From Crambe crambe (Eukaryota > Porifera > Demospongiae > Poecilosclerida > Crambeidae), in NCBI GenBank assembly GCA_963924555.1, contig OZ004595.1:2046001-2110000 (forward strand): 64,000 bases of DNA. Direction: 5' to 3'. Shown in pieces: positions 37,423 to 49,227 of this stretch. The notes beneath the pieces were generated by a model. The model was not told the DNA's origin. It saw only the letters and a list, made by a program, of their open reading frames with translations, and did no database searches. Every line of letters begins with the position of its first letter. Within the stretch, counting starts at the first letter, position 1. The translations under genes and the position numbers were made by a program.

Positions 37423-38260
37423 CATAGATATTAGACACGAAACAGGATTGGAAACTTCCTACGTCATGTGACGTCACGCCCATTAAGCTAATACATTTCG
37501 CGCATGCTATCCGCGTTGTAACCATAGAAAATTTAGCCCTATCGTCGCAATACATTTTCTGAGGAAGAGAGGTACAGACTTTGTGGGACTAGAACTACGA
37601 GTGCAAGTGCTTTTGTAGCAATTTTCTCCTATAGATGTCTGGAGGGTAAAGTTTCTTACTGGAATGGACTGAAATAAAGAGTATAATAACTGTTTTTGGT
37701 GTAGGATATGTTGCTAAAGATTTTATAGGCTTACCAATTTGTGGGATTAGAACAGGACTCACATAAATTTAGAAGTCAAGTGTTTGGTATCTTTTAGTAG
37801 TATAATAGTTTGTCTATTGGATGATATATTAAACTACGGGTTAAATTATTATTATTACATTTCTATTATTTATTTGCATTATCATGTTTTATTATCCACT
37901 CCATGAAGCTCTCTGCACAAGAACAGGCATCTATAGATGGCTGGAGAGGAAGACTAAACTCTTCATCTTTCAAAACTTGAGATACTGAATCTCTCATAGA
38001 TTTGTACTATCTAGCTAGATCTAGTCTCATATTAAATTTTATTATTTTTATAAAACACAACATGAAAACACTCCAGCTTAGCTAATATTAAGCTACTAGA
38101 CTAATATCTGCTCTGATATCTTTTGCAGAACTCATTCTTAACTATGTATGTGGTAACTATGCATTCGTATCTCGCGCCAATATTTCCCGGCAAACACGGA
38201 TAGCACGCGCATGGTAGTAGCTATTAAGTTTCCAATCCTGTTCCGTGTCTAATATCTATG
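37423..38260. mobile_element. CATAGATA-type transposon, duplicon 3 copy
   Basis: 838 bp, GTTTAGT on both sides, non-autonomous. Confidence 0.9.
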
Positions 38261-38846
38261 GTTTAGTACAATGGCCATTGAATCACAGTACTACAATTCT
38301 GTGCTCCTAAGCTTTCCTCTTGCTGTGCAGCTGTCGAAGAATTTGTGGATGATGAAGAAACATAATTATGCTGGTTAAAAACCTCCAATATGACAAAAAA
38401 ATTTTATTGGCTTTTGTGCTCCATATTTTTGTTGTTTGTTTGTTTATTTCCTCATAAAACGCACAGCACAATTAACGCAGATTTACAAAACACACCCAAC
38501 AGATAAATAATTGCAGCGAGCGAGCTGACTCTCAGGTCATGACTCATTGAAATTGTATCAGAGAGCACGATAGTACTCTCTAAGTAGGGATGGCACGGAA
38601 GCTCCATGTACTTAATATTTTCTTTCATAACTCCAGAATACTTACCTCCTGCAGTCAGTAACTCCTAACTTGAAGACTGTGCTAGGACTCAGAGCAGAGA
38701 ACAAAGCAGTATCATTTTACAGCGACTTCAAAAATCGCCGTTTTCATCTTAGTCTGGCATAGCACCGCCCACCGACTTGATCGAGTAGGTGGTTAGCCAC
38801 GTCCCAGGCTCTTGCGCGCGCACGGAAGGGGGGAGGGGAAGAAGGT

Positions 38847-39592
38847 GCACCCGGTTCGCGTATTATCACGCAATCTATAGAAGGGAGTTATCAGCTTTTA
38901 TCTAAATACGCAGCAAGGATTTATCAGCACCTGTGTAGAACCATAGATAATGCATTGCGTTCACATAGCACGCGCACTACGTCAGGCATGACCATGTGGC
39001 TGTAGTGGAGAGTGCTGCCTCCTGTCATTTTTCTTTCTTTTTTCCCACTATGAGTAAGTAGCCAAACTTTGTAGCTACAAGAGAGTATCAAGTACTTGGT
39101 GCATCGGTGGGCTAAGGTGTTATGCCCTTGCACTAGTCTTGTTTCCAGATTATGTACATCTTGGGTAGAGGCCATCTGGGGACTTTAGCAGGGCTGATCC
39201 AGGATTTCCTTGGATGGTGGCTGGTGTTGCCAGTAGACCATATTCAATCTTACCATGTGGCCTATTTTGGCTCGTGTTACAGCTATTTAGATCCATGGAA
39301 AAAAGACAAAAGCAAATAAAGCTACATATATAGCTCTTGTTCTGAACTGCAAAGTAAGCCGCTAGAAGAACTAGCTACTCCATCAGTGCCATCGGCTGAT
39401 CAACCAATCATGGGAGTTTATATGAGATCTACCTAATATTCTAATAGCCCAATTCAAGCCCCTGTTAGTCCAAAATCTTGCTCAGAGATCTGTCCAATTA
39501 AAACCCAGAATGAGCTACATGGACTGGTCTACTCATTCTGTAGCTCATTCTGAGCTACAGAATGAGCTACATGGACTGGTCAAGATGACCTA
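38847..39592. other. Unique spacer with short direct and inverted repeats
   Basis: No gene. A direct repeat of 23 bp (AGAATGAGCTACATGGACTG) occurs at 39507-39529 and 39559-39581, and between them is a perfect 14-bp-arm palindrome (39534-39564, CATTCTGTAGCTCA). It lies next to the left edge of the CACTA-type element. Confidence 0.6.
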
Positions 39593-40587
39593 TTTTAAAT
39601 GATGGTAACAACTAACTGGAAAATAATCGTTTTGACTAGACTCCAAGGTTATTTTAACCCATTGACTTATTTTTAGTATAACTGACCAATAACATAATTC
39701 CATTAAAAAAAGTATTAATGACTGATGTAAATAACTTGATATAACTAACAAAATGCTTTGACTGCATGGACAAGGTAAGTTTAACCCATTCGCATATAGT
39801 TATAACTAACCAATGAAACATTATTTTAATGATCGATTTCATGGTTGATTTAACTCTGAAGTGAGTCTTTTAACTTATCTACTGGTGTTGCTATAATCAT
39901 TGGGTGGTCAGACTTCCAGGATTTGGGTTATTTCAGCATCTACATAGTAGCTAGCTATTCTATCTAAATGGTCAAGAAAACTTTGACTCCAGTAAAATAC
40001 CATATCTCCTAGGTTACTTCAACTATAATTATAGTTATTTCAAACCAGAAAGAACCATGAATATTGTAGTATTATTATTATAAAAACTTAGTCAGAAGTA
40101 TTACGCTTGATATCAGATACTACAGCTAGGTAGCTAGCTGATTTCTTGTTCGAATCAGGTTGTGCTAAAATATAGTCTTGTAAAAAGTTAAATACATTTT
40201 TTGCAGGTGTAGGATATTCCAAATTGAAGCAATAATAAGCTGCAACAGTGAAGAATATTGCTAACTTGATTGTGGCAACTTTGAAAAGTATTGACTTTTC
40301 ACAAAATAATCAAATACTGAGTTTCCTCCTCCCCAATGAGTGCAGCAATCCTTGGTTGTGTCAGTGGCTTGCTGCATACGATTTCTATATCCATGGCCTG
40401 ATAATTAAGAACAATTACAACAATAAGCACCATACCATACTGATGTAAGAGATTTGGTATGAATGTCATTAAAGCAGTGTTGTCATGAGGAATTGAGCAT
40501 GCTTCTGAATTGTTATGCTGGAGGTGTCCAACATAATTTAACTCATTAAAGGAGGAGCAACTGATACACTTTATAGCTATAATTTAC

Positions 40588-42565
40588 CTCATATTCCTCA
40601 TACACATAGCAGAGCGATTGTTTTCCTTTTCCTAGGCACTCGCAAAGCACTTTCAAGGAAGTTAGGTGTTTTGAAGTTTCATCTAATTCAACAATAAAAA
40701 ATTAGGGTTAAAGAAATTGTTTGTATAATAAAAATTGGTACATGCATAAATCACACAAGAATACAGCACACACTTCACTTACCATCTCTATCCAGATCAA
40801 CTAGCTTACTGGAAACACCTTTTTTGCTACTCTTTTCTGCATAAAGTAGTATCGCTTCACATATTTTGACCACTGTGTTAAGAAGTGTGATTTAAATGAA
40901 GGTCGTTCGAATATTAGCCCCATTTCTTGCTCTACCTATATTAAAAGATTTTTAAAGTTTTGATGCATCTAACATAATTATATTATACATACCACAGCTG
41001 GACGAGACATGGCAGGATATTTTTGTAGAAAATCACTAACTGAGGATGTTACATTAAGGACATGAATCCTCCTCTCGTTATATGTCGATTTCATAAGAGG
41101 GAGTAGTATAGCATCCCTTGGTGTTTTTTTTTGGACAGTTCCTTATCAATAGCTTTCTTGTGTTCTCGTATGCTGTCAGCATTCTCTACAGTGCCCGAAT
41201 CAATATTACTAGTCACTGGATAGCGTCTCAGCAGCTCCACTTCTTTCTTCCTACGCTTACTAGATGGAACCTCAGATTCATCTGTTTGCTTAGCTCCTTT
41301 GCAATCTCTCTTAATCACGTTACGAATTCTTTCGACCATCTTGTCCGACCACGATTGCTTCACAAATAAAGAAACAATAGTGATGAATGGGTACAGGAAT
41401 GAGAGTTAGCTAGTATACAAAGTGTAAACTTACATATCCATTACCCAAGTCGTCCTTGATGAATGGATATACCAAAATTAATTTTCTTGCAAGGCTGTCA
41501 CATTCATACCGAGATGGCTTTCTTGACCTAGTAAATAATAAATTAACCAATGTCCTTATAATTTCGTTCCGAGCACGCTCAGTTAACACTTTTTCTTCAA
41601 TACACAGTTCTACTTCAGGGCGCCAATGCTCAGGAATCATTATTTCAGTTTTACTGGAAGCAGATGAATTTGGTGTAGAAATAGAGGAGGGGGCTGGGGA
41701 AGATGAAGATATAGTAGGAGAAAAAATACGACTAGAAGTGGAGGTGTCCAAACAAAAACAACTAGATCTCTTCTGTGATTGATCCTACGAATAGTGCATA
41801 AAATTTCTAAATATAGCACACCATAAACCATTGATAGGAGTAAGCATACAATAAGTATTTACCTATTAAAGCACACTATCTGGTTTGAACTACATTTACT
41901 GGTGATAGCTAGCCAATGGTAGCATCCAAGGATACAAGCTCAACATTACCTATGGATACAAGCTCATTTTATATGGATGCTAAATTCTTCAATAACTGCA
42001 AGAGCTTATCCCGAAACTATTAATACCTCTAGAATTCTCATTATTTTCCGATGTAGGCCAATGGGAGGAATCATTGCTTTAACCTCTACTTCAGTAAGGT
42101 TAAAAAACTCGGTACCATCAATATAATTCTCTGAATAAAATAATGTACATCACATTAATTAAGGGAATCAATATCCATTAATTCTATTATCTCACAACGC
42201 TAGATTTCAAGACACCAAGGATTGCAAAACGTTTCACTGACTGGTATTTCTTATTTCACTCGCATTGTAATGATACACAAGATCTATCCACTGCTTAACC
42301 TACTTTCAAATACTTCACTATATTCTTTTGGAATTCCCTTGGCACAAAGAAACGATCCCAGTTGAGAAACTGACATTTCCTCTATGTTGGAGGTAGGTTG
42401 TGTTAAATTGATTGTAGTCCCGCTATAAAGGTTTGTTTCAGGGATACGAGAGCAATCTTCAGGAAGATGCGTTTCATCATCATCCTCTGTAGTGCTGCCA
42501 TATGATGGACTCCAATCAGGTTGTGCTTGAATCAGTGAATCCTCGGGTCCTCCTCCTTCTTCCAT
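40588..42565 (-). pseudogene. SAM-domain protein of the CACTA-type element (SAMD3-like), broken
   Basis: Inferred exons (minus): 42565-42304, 42130-42027, 41784-41434, 41357-about 41040, a fifth ending at 40783, and 40682-40588. Exons 1-2 join into a SAM domain: 'MSVSQLGSFLCAKGIPKEY' then 'NYIDGTEFFNLTEVEVKAMI' and 'PIGLHRKIMRIL'. Exon 3 has a Ser/Pro-rich linker, then 'RNEIIRTLVNLLF..YPFIKDDLGNGY', and exon 4 continues 'SWSDKMVERIRN', a layout I associate with SAMD3-like proteins of fish and invertebrates. Two lesions: a frame shift in the A-run at about 41126 (KELSKKK), and one near 40880 (WSKYV). The start lies 159 bp from the divergent transposase start, so the two genes probably shared a promoter. 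It is most likely an element-encoded accessory factor, now dead. Confidence 0.65.
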
Positions 42566-42724
42566 TTAAACCTGAATCACAATGTCAACCGTTTAATAGC
42601 TAGTCCTACAAAAGATGGATTTAGCTTACCTGATTGGAAAGAGCAATGGCTTTGAAAAACAGAAGATAATTGAAACCACGTGAGATCGATCTGCGCGCGC
42701 AAAAAAAGAACTTTGAACTTTAGT

Positions 42725-45630
42725 ATGGCTACTAGTAGGAAAGTGTCTGAGAAGCTGTGCCCTCTTTGTTCTTTTGAAGCGCCCACAGTTGCAATTATTT
42801 TGGGCCATCTACGTACAGTTCATTCTAGTGACCCCCATTTTCTAGTAATTTGCGGTCTTGATGGATGTGCAACAACGTCAAGGTCCTTCTCTGCTTTATA
42901 TTCCCATATCTATCGACATCATCAAACCTATATCAGGAAGAGGAGTCGTGGGTCTGTAGGTACAAAGTTAAGTGTACCCAATGAAGTTTCTGGACGTTTA
43001 CAATCCCAGATGTTTGATGATGGGCTAGATGTAACAGATCAAATTGAAACAGGTATGTGTTTTAAGTAAAACTACTTAAGTGTGGTGGGATAACTTTTGT
43101 GTATTGTTGGATGTCTGTTATGTGGCTGATATGCCAGCCATACGGAAAAGTTCAGTGTATGCCTTCTGATTTTGAAAAGGGAAAAAGGGTCTAACAGCTA
43201 GCCGTCTACAAAAGTTAATCATTGAATGATGTGGTACAAGATGTATTTTTGTCGTAACAGATTGTGCTGATATCAAATATTTGACTGGAAGTGATGAGGA
43301 GGAATTGCGTAGATCCAGTGCTCTTTTCCTTCTTAAAATGAAAGAGCAAAGAAGAGTATCACAAGTTGCAATAGATGATATAGTAGAGGGATCACGGAGT
43401 CTCTTCTGTCAGACACTTGATCGCCTTCAAGCTGGAGTAAAATCACAATTAGCAGAAGTTGGAGTGGACCCTGGATCTGTGGGGTTGGAGGGAGTTTTTA
43501 AAGATATTGTTGATCCTTTCCATGGTCTTGAAACATGTCATCTACAGGAAAAATACTTTCATGAATCACTTAATCTTATTGTAAGTATAGAGTTTATGTT
43601 ACATGGATATATCTGATTCTAAATATAGAGCACTCTGTATAGTCTTGTTTTTATTGTTCTGTTTGTTTGTTTGTTTGTTTTTTGTTGTTGTTTTTTTGCC
43701 AGTGACACAGAAGGTCATATTGATATTTTCAATTGTTTTAGGAGCCGAAGGAAATTCATGTTGGACAGCCAGAATATTCCCAACAATTCTCAGGTTTCAA
43801 GCGCCGCTTGGTTCAAGTATGCGATACTTACCAATATATTCCATTGCTACCTTCACTTCAAAGGCTTTTGTGTGACAAATCTGTTCTCGAGCAAGTTGAG
43901 AATTGTGCACAGCGTATTCATGATAACAATCTAATTCATGATTTTTGTGATGGTACGATATTTTCCAATCATCCTATCTTTTCACATGATCATTGTGCAC
44001 TGCAAATCATTGCTTATTACGATGAGCTAGAGATATGCAATCCCTTGGGGTCTCATACTCTAAACGACATAAAATTGGAATTGTTTTCTATACATTGGGA
44101 AACATTGATCCAATTTATAGGTCACAGTTCCGACTTATTAATCTGGCCATTATTGCTACAGTTCCCATAATTGAAAAGTATGGTTTGAATAAGGTATTAG
44201 AACCCTTCATTTCTGATCTGAATACTTTATCAACCAAAGGGATTATCGTTTCTGGTGTGTCAAGAACATACAAAGGAGCATTATTAGTTTTTCTAGCCGA
44301 TAATCTAGCCAGTAATGACTTGGGAGGCTTCAAAAAGTCTTTCTCATTTGCTTTTTGAAGTTGCCGTTCATGCCTAGCTACAAGGGAAACATTCCGAAAT
44401 AGTTTTACGTCTGAAAAATTTGACTTGAGGACTGAAATTGAGCATCGTAAGCAACTTGACATGTTAAATGGGCCTACAGCAGAACACTTTTCAAAAACTT
44501 TTGGCATCAATGAGAAATCTGTGCTTCTAAATGTGAAGTTCTTTTCTATGTTTGGAGGTGGGTTGCCACATGATGCTATGCACGACATTCTGGAGGGTAT
44601 TGCACCATTAGAAATCAAGCTTTTGCTGCATTATTATATACACACAAATAATCTCTTCTCTTTGGATTATTTCAATAATAGGTTGATAAATTTTAACTAT
44701 GGATATTCTGAGGACGATAAACCTATACCTATCTTTTAAGCAATGTCCTTAATAGTGAAGATAAAAAGATTAGGTCATCAGCATCTCAGATGTTAGTCCT
44801 TATCAAAATTTTGCCATTTCTTATTGGAGAAAAAATTCCAGAAAATGATGATCACTGGCTGTGTTTTATTCTTTTGAGAAAGATTCTTGATATTGTATTA
44901 TGCCCTACTGTATCTAAAGACCTTTGCTCCTCTTTAAAAATTCTTATTAATTTCCACCATAATTTGTTTGTGCATCTGTATGGTGCTAGTGCTTTAATAC
45001 CTAAAATGCACTTCTTAGTGTATTACCCTGACCAAATTGAAGCAGTTGGTCCAATGGTATGTACCTGGACCATTCGCCACGAAGCCAAGCTTAACTTCTT
45101 TAAGCAAGCTTCAAGATTACTGAATTTTAAAAATGTTGCTTTCAGTCTGGCCCGTCGACATCAGCGGTGGTTTTGCTATGAAATGGCAACTGGTAAACTT
45201 GTTCATTCACCACTGGAATGTGGTCCATCAGAATGTGGTAGTGGTGTAACGGCAGTAAGACATGAAACTGAAGATGTTAAATCTGGAATATTTCCACAGA
45301 TTAGTGATGAAGCAACTTTATTTCGTCCAAAATGGGTGGGTAGGTATGGCACATTATATAAAAATAATAACACGTACCTTATCATCAAATCTGATGGATT
45401 GGATCCAATCTTTGGTCGCTTAGATGAAATGATGGTGATTGGAGGTGATTCGGTTATTTTTGTTCTCTCTCGGTGTGAGGTGCTTTTTTGTTGACCATTA
45501 TCATGCATATGCAGTTACTGTTACTTCTCAGAGGTTATTTTTATCAAAGCTCTTAGATCATAACATTTATCATGGCCATAAATTGGCAAATGGCTACACC
45601 TATATCACCCTTAAATATCACTTTTTGTAA
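42725..45630 (+). pseudogene. tnp2-like CACTA transposase with N-terminal zinc fingers, broken
   Basis: Exon 1 42725-43052 encodes two C2H2-like fingers (CPLCSFEAP..HLRTVH; CGLDGC..HIYRHH). Exon 2 is 43261-43580 (ends LNLI|GTAAG), and exon 3 starts at 43742 (EPKEIHVGQPEYSQQFSGFK). 'IAYYDELEICNPLGS' resembles the first catalytic-Asp region of tnp2-type transposases, followed by 'YTLGNIDPIYRS', 'LINLAIIATVPIIEKYG' and 'LPHDAMHDILEG'. Lesions: a 2-nt insertion near 44062 after NPLGSHT, a CGA-to-TGA-type stop at 44356-44358, a 2-nt gain near 44735, and an extra T near 45485; the last frame then runs VDHYHAYAV to a stop at 45630. Similarity to tnp2 is by eye and distant. Four lesions in one gene make it a dead copy. 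Confidence 0.7.
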
Positions 45631-46277
45631 TCATTATTAGCTATAACAACGCTTTGATGTTATCATTATGACTGAGAGATGGTTATTTTACTGGAGTCTT
45701 AGGGTGTGTCTTAACCATTAGTTATAGAGAGTTATAATAATGATTATAGTAATCATGACCTATTCAGAAGACTTATTTTGATAATAGTGTATAGGTTAAT
45801 ACAACACAGTAATGTTAAAATGACTCAAGATTTTATCATCCAGAGTTAAATCAACCATGAAGAACATAGTGATTTTAATTTCCTTGGTTTGTTATAATAG
45901 CACTAAGTAAATCAGTTATAATAACCTCAAAAGTGTAGTCAAAACAATTTTTCCTCAGGAAAGTATGTTGTATATACCTTTAAAGGGTAGGATTAACTAT
46001 TATGAATTATTTTAACCCACTTTTGGTTAAAGTAACCACGAAGTTAAAAATTATTTTGAAAAAATGGGTTCAAATGACTTATTTCTGCTATTTTTACCCT
46101 ATCTAGTAGTAACAACTCAATGTAGTCAATTTGCTCTTAATTTAACATAGTTGAATGAACCTATGGAAGTCATTATACACCAAATTTTTTGTAGTGCAGT
46201 AGCCTCCTATAGCTAGTGGAGTGTTAAGTTAGTATAAACTCTGGTCTCATTTGACAGACCTCCTTATACTAGTCTGG

Positions 46278-46569
46278 CAGGGTTTCATCTACTGGGGGGT
46301 GCAGGGGGGAAGCTTCCCCCCCCCCCCCCCTCCCCCAAACCCTCAATCTTCCCCCCCAAAGTAATTCATGAAAAATAATTAGTTACAAGTCTCCTTCCAA
46401 TACTGAGTAAATCTTCTGAATTCAGTTTCTTCTTAGCTGCCATTAGCTAATATCCCAAAGTAGTACAGAATAAATTAATAACATGCAGCACCTACAAAAA
46501 TGGGTGTGGTCAAGGATTCCAAGGAGTTCTTCCCCGACCCCCAAACAAAAAATCCTAGATGAAACCCTG
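46278..46569. mobile_element. MITE-like element with CAGGGTTTCATCTA ends
   Basis: CAGGGTTTCATCTA at the left, its exact complement at the right, and a long C/G tract inside (about 46317-46330). TTTCATCTAGGGGG sequences also occur beside the TC repeat in each duplicon (8482, 24445, 36890), so these may be fragments of the same family. Target duplication not resolved. Confidence 0.6.
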
Positions 46570-46695
46570 TCAGGTATAGTATCCTATAGCTATCAGTCTC
46601 CCTCTGTTGGAGAACCTGATTGTAGTAATGCATATTATAATGTATAAAATTATGCCGGTGACTATGTTATGGCTATATTATTAATAATATTATAG

Positions 46696-47062
46696 TGCAT
46701 GTACACACACTGGTCGTGTTGTCTGCACCAAGAGATTTTGCCATCGTAAGTATAATATAACTTCAACTATCATTTGTAAATTTTTGTGACCTAAACTTTC
46801 CGTGACCTTCTTGCTAGAGCAAAGTTTCAGACCATAAAATTTTTGAGTTAGTTATACAGTAATTGTATGCATTATTTTGTATCAAGGATGCCCACCAACT
46901 CAAGTCTTCAATGGCTGTGGGTCTGTGTGTATCCCCACATGTTCCAACCCTAACCCCATCTGTATCTTCCTGTGTGTGCCTCGCTGCGAGTGTCCTCATG
47001 GTACCATCCTCCACAGGAAGAAATGCATACATCAATCACATTGCCCTCACAGGAAAGGTTGA
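46696..47062 (+). CDS. Partial secreted inhibitor gene: pacifastin-like exon plus TIL exon
   Basis: Exon 46696-46745 (TATAG|..C|GTAAGT) encodes CTHTGRVVCTKRFCH, like exon 6 of the 52.2-kb gene. Exon 46887-47062 encodes a TIL domain: CPPTQVFNGCGSVC..CSNPNPICIFLCVPRCECPHGTI..CIHQSHCP then RKG-stop. Splice phases fit (C|GA gives Arg). The expected ten Cys of a TIL domain are present. No 5' exons or signal peptide are visible upstream; the CACTA-type element ends 500 bp before. Either the 3' end of a gene whose 5' part is displaced, or a decaying duplicate of the 52.2-54.6 kb gene. Confidence 0.6.
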
Positions 47063-47967
47063 TGGGATGGAGAATTGATCATATCTCTCTGACTCCTTGG
47101 ACTAAAATTAATGACCCAAACTTTGATTACCTAGCTAGCTAATGCCGAAATTAATTGCATCATGAAAAATTCCTATTAGTTATTGGTTAGATGCTAGTCT
47201 CCAGAAGGAAATAATCTAAAGACTATTAAATTTAGTCTTTGAAAGCTTCAAAATGTCATTTCCTTCAAAACAAAGGCTAGACTGTTGAACACTGATATAT
47301 CCTCATTGTGACTGAGCTGAAAGCTAACTAGTTGTCACCGTGTATAGCTATCAGTAATAGAACACAGTGTATTATGGCTGGACTGCAGAAGAAAAGTATC
47401 AAAGTCATGTCTGACTAAGCACAATAGGGACTTTTTTCAGTAACAGTTTTGGAGGCATAAAACGTGACATAGCCACTATCCAGTTATTGAATTATTATAT
47501 AGCTAGCTGACAGAGTGATGGTATCGTGGTGACTAACTGATTACTGGCTGTATACACAGCCTTTGATGTCATTCTTGTGTTAGTTGTGTTGCTATTGACT
47601 GTGTGTACGTGTGCCCTTGGCTAAATGCTATTGCTGTTGTGAATTGCAAATTGTATAACATAGTCAGTGATAGTGCTAGCTTGTATGTTTGCAATAATTC
47701 TTCGTGCTTGTGATCAACCTGTAGTGAAAATAAAGATTGGTCGATCTCAATAGTTTCATACACAAATACAGTCATGTACTATTTTGAACACCTATTGACC
47801 AATCAGATTACAGTATGCAGAGTAGTCATATAATATTCATTGTGGTACATTTTTGTTCTTGCGGCTATCATTGTAATCTCTGCTCTCAGCCTAGAACATC
47901 CCACCTGATACGTATTATTATTCATACTACGTAGTTGTTAAAACTATGTACGTATAATATAGCATAC
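47063..47967. other. Spacer
   Basis: AT-rich; no exon recognised on either strand. Small minus-strand frame 47569-47775 has no domain or splice context. Confidence 0.5.
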
Positions 47968-48444
47968 CACATCTGCCGGTGACCTCAACACCCTTTTCGA
48001 AGAATATGGCATTGCAACCTCCACAGTAATTAGCCTTGCAGATGGCGTCAGGATGGGAGTGGCATTTGATTACCTTGCACGGATCAACAATACATTTCGC
48101 CAGTGGTTTGTGAGGGGGACAAGGATTGTGACAGTTTTTGGTGATTTCATTTCTTCCTTGGAAGAATATGGCATTGCAACCTCCACAGTAGTCAGCCATG
48201 CAGGTTGCATCTGGATAGGCAGGGCATGTTGTGAACAGACACGGGTCTTCTGAGCAGTGCATCAGTTTAACTCCAGAAGGACACTGGCACGTATCTGTGA
48301 CTTCATTTCCACCTGGTTCCATGAATTTAGCCTTGCAGTCTCCGCAGATGCTGTTCACACATTTTGCATTGGGATGGGCTGGACATTTGATCACTTCATA
48401 TGGAGCAGGAGAACAGTTCACTGCCGGTTTACTGGAAGGGCACT
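47968..48444 (-). CDS. Exon with three cysteine-rich 'CGGC' modules
   Basis: Minus-strand exon from acceptor CATGCAG (48445-48450) to donor TGTG|GTATGC at 47968/47967, 159 codons. Three repeats of the pattern DPC-x-C-P-x-AHPDAxC-x-C-G-G-C-x-A-x-F-F, for example 'CPAYPDATCMADYCGGCNAI'. The third ends in EVTGRC. The same module occurs once in the gene at 53.6 kb and in a fragment at 50.8 kb. I know such modules from extracellular Cys-rich proteins of marine invertebrates but cannot name a Pfam family. Secreted location is inferred from the cysteine spacing. No 5' signal exon or 3' exons were found, so the gene is partial or broken. Confidence 0.65.
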
Positions 48445-49227
48445 CTGCATGATCATGATCATGAGAGAAAGTATAAATCGTTAACTTTGTGGCAGGGCTA
48501 GCAAACTACAGATTGGTGGAATTGAGGGGGAGGGAGGGGGAGGGGGAGAGGGGGGAGAGGGGGGAGCACACTGAGCAACATGGTAGATGGCAGACATGGT
48601 AAGATTATCGTTGTCAGTGTCCGACTGGCAAAGTCCACCACAGGGGGAAGTGCATACCTCCATCAAAATGCCCACCAACCGCAAAAAAAGGTTGATGGAG
48701 AGAAAAATTCAGAATTTATCGACCGATTTTGGACTAATGCAAATCTTAATTGGACTACCCACTGATATACAATAAGTTTACTTATCTTTATATACTTTAC
48801 ACAGACAGAAATTATCAATGCAATTTTTACATCATTGTCTCTTTCATTATTAGATCGAAGAAATGATTGTACTTGTACATGGGGATGATTAAGAGCAAGG
48901 GAGATAGCTACATAATAATTATAATACCAGCACTATTTTGAAGATTCACATAGGCTCCAACTGTCCTTAAATCTGAAGGACAGTCCTTAATTTTTAGACT
49001 TTATCCTTCATCCTTCAATGACGTACCTAGTGTACAGCGGAAATAAGCAGTCTGGTAACAATAATAGATTCAACAACTCCACATCTATCAATATCATATG
49101 ACCTGCAAAAAAATAGCTAAGCCTATAGTATACCTTATCCCATAGTATACCTTATCCCTGAAATGGATGTACATGATTGTGTTTCCACTATCATAGCTAG
49201 TATAAGTAATTATGTGTATTTGTGTAG
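48445..49227. other. Spacer with G-rich microsatellite
   Basis: 48524-48568 is (GGGGGA)n/(GGGAGA)n, quadruplex-prone. The rest is AT-rich with a duplicated CATAGTATACCTTATCC at about 49122-49156. No gene. Confidence 0.6.

Larger units (their letters stand above)
39593..46196. mobile_element. Degenerate CACTA/EnSpm-type transposon, about 6.6 kb
   Basis: The right end, read inward, starts CACTACAAAAAATTTGGTG (46196 leftward), the CACTA terminus. Subterminal inverted repeats match between the two sides: TTTTGACTAGACTCCAAGGT near 39631-39650 versus the complement of a stretch near 45925-45945, with scattered TTAACCCA and GTTATAA motifs on both flanks. The left tip is not found and is probably eroded. 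It encloses two divergent genes, a tnp2-like transposase (+) and a SAM-domain protein (-), both broken. Confidence 0.7.

Noticed and set aside
39080-39180. tRNA-like sequence (GGTGGGCTAAGGTG box A) suggesting a SINE
   Set aside because: No convincing box B or poly-A tail, so not reported as an RNA gene or SINE.
44115-44618. Minus-strand 167-codon frame across the transposase
   Set aside because: Antisense shadow of the plus-strand transposase, which has domain likeness and splice sites.
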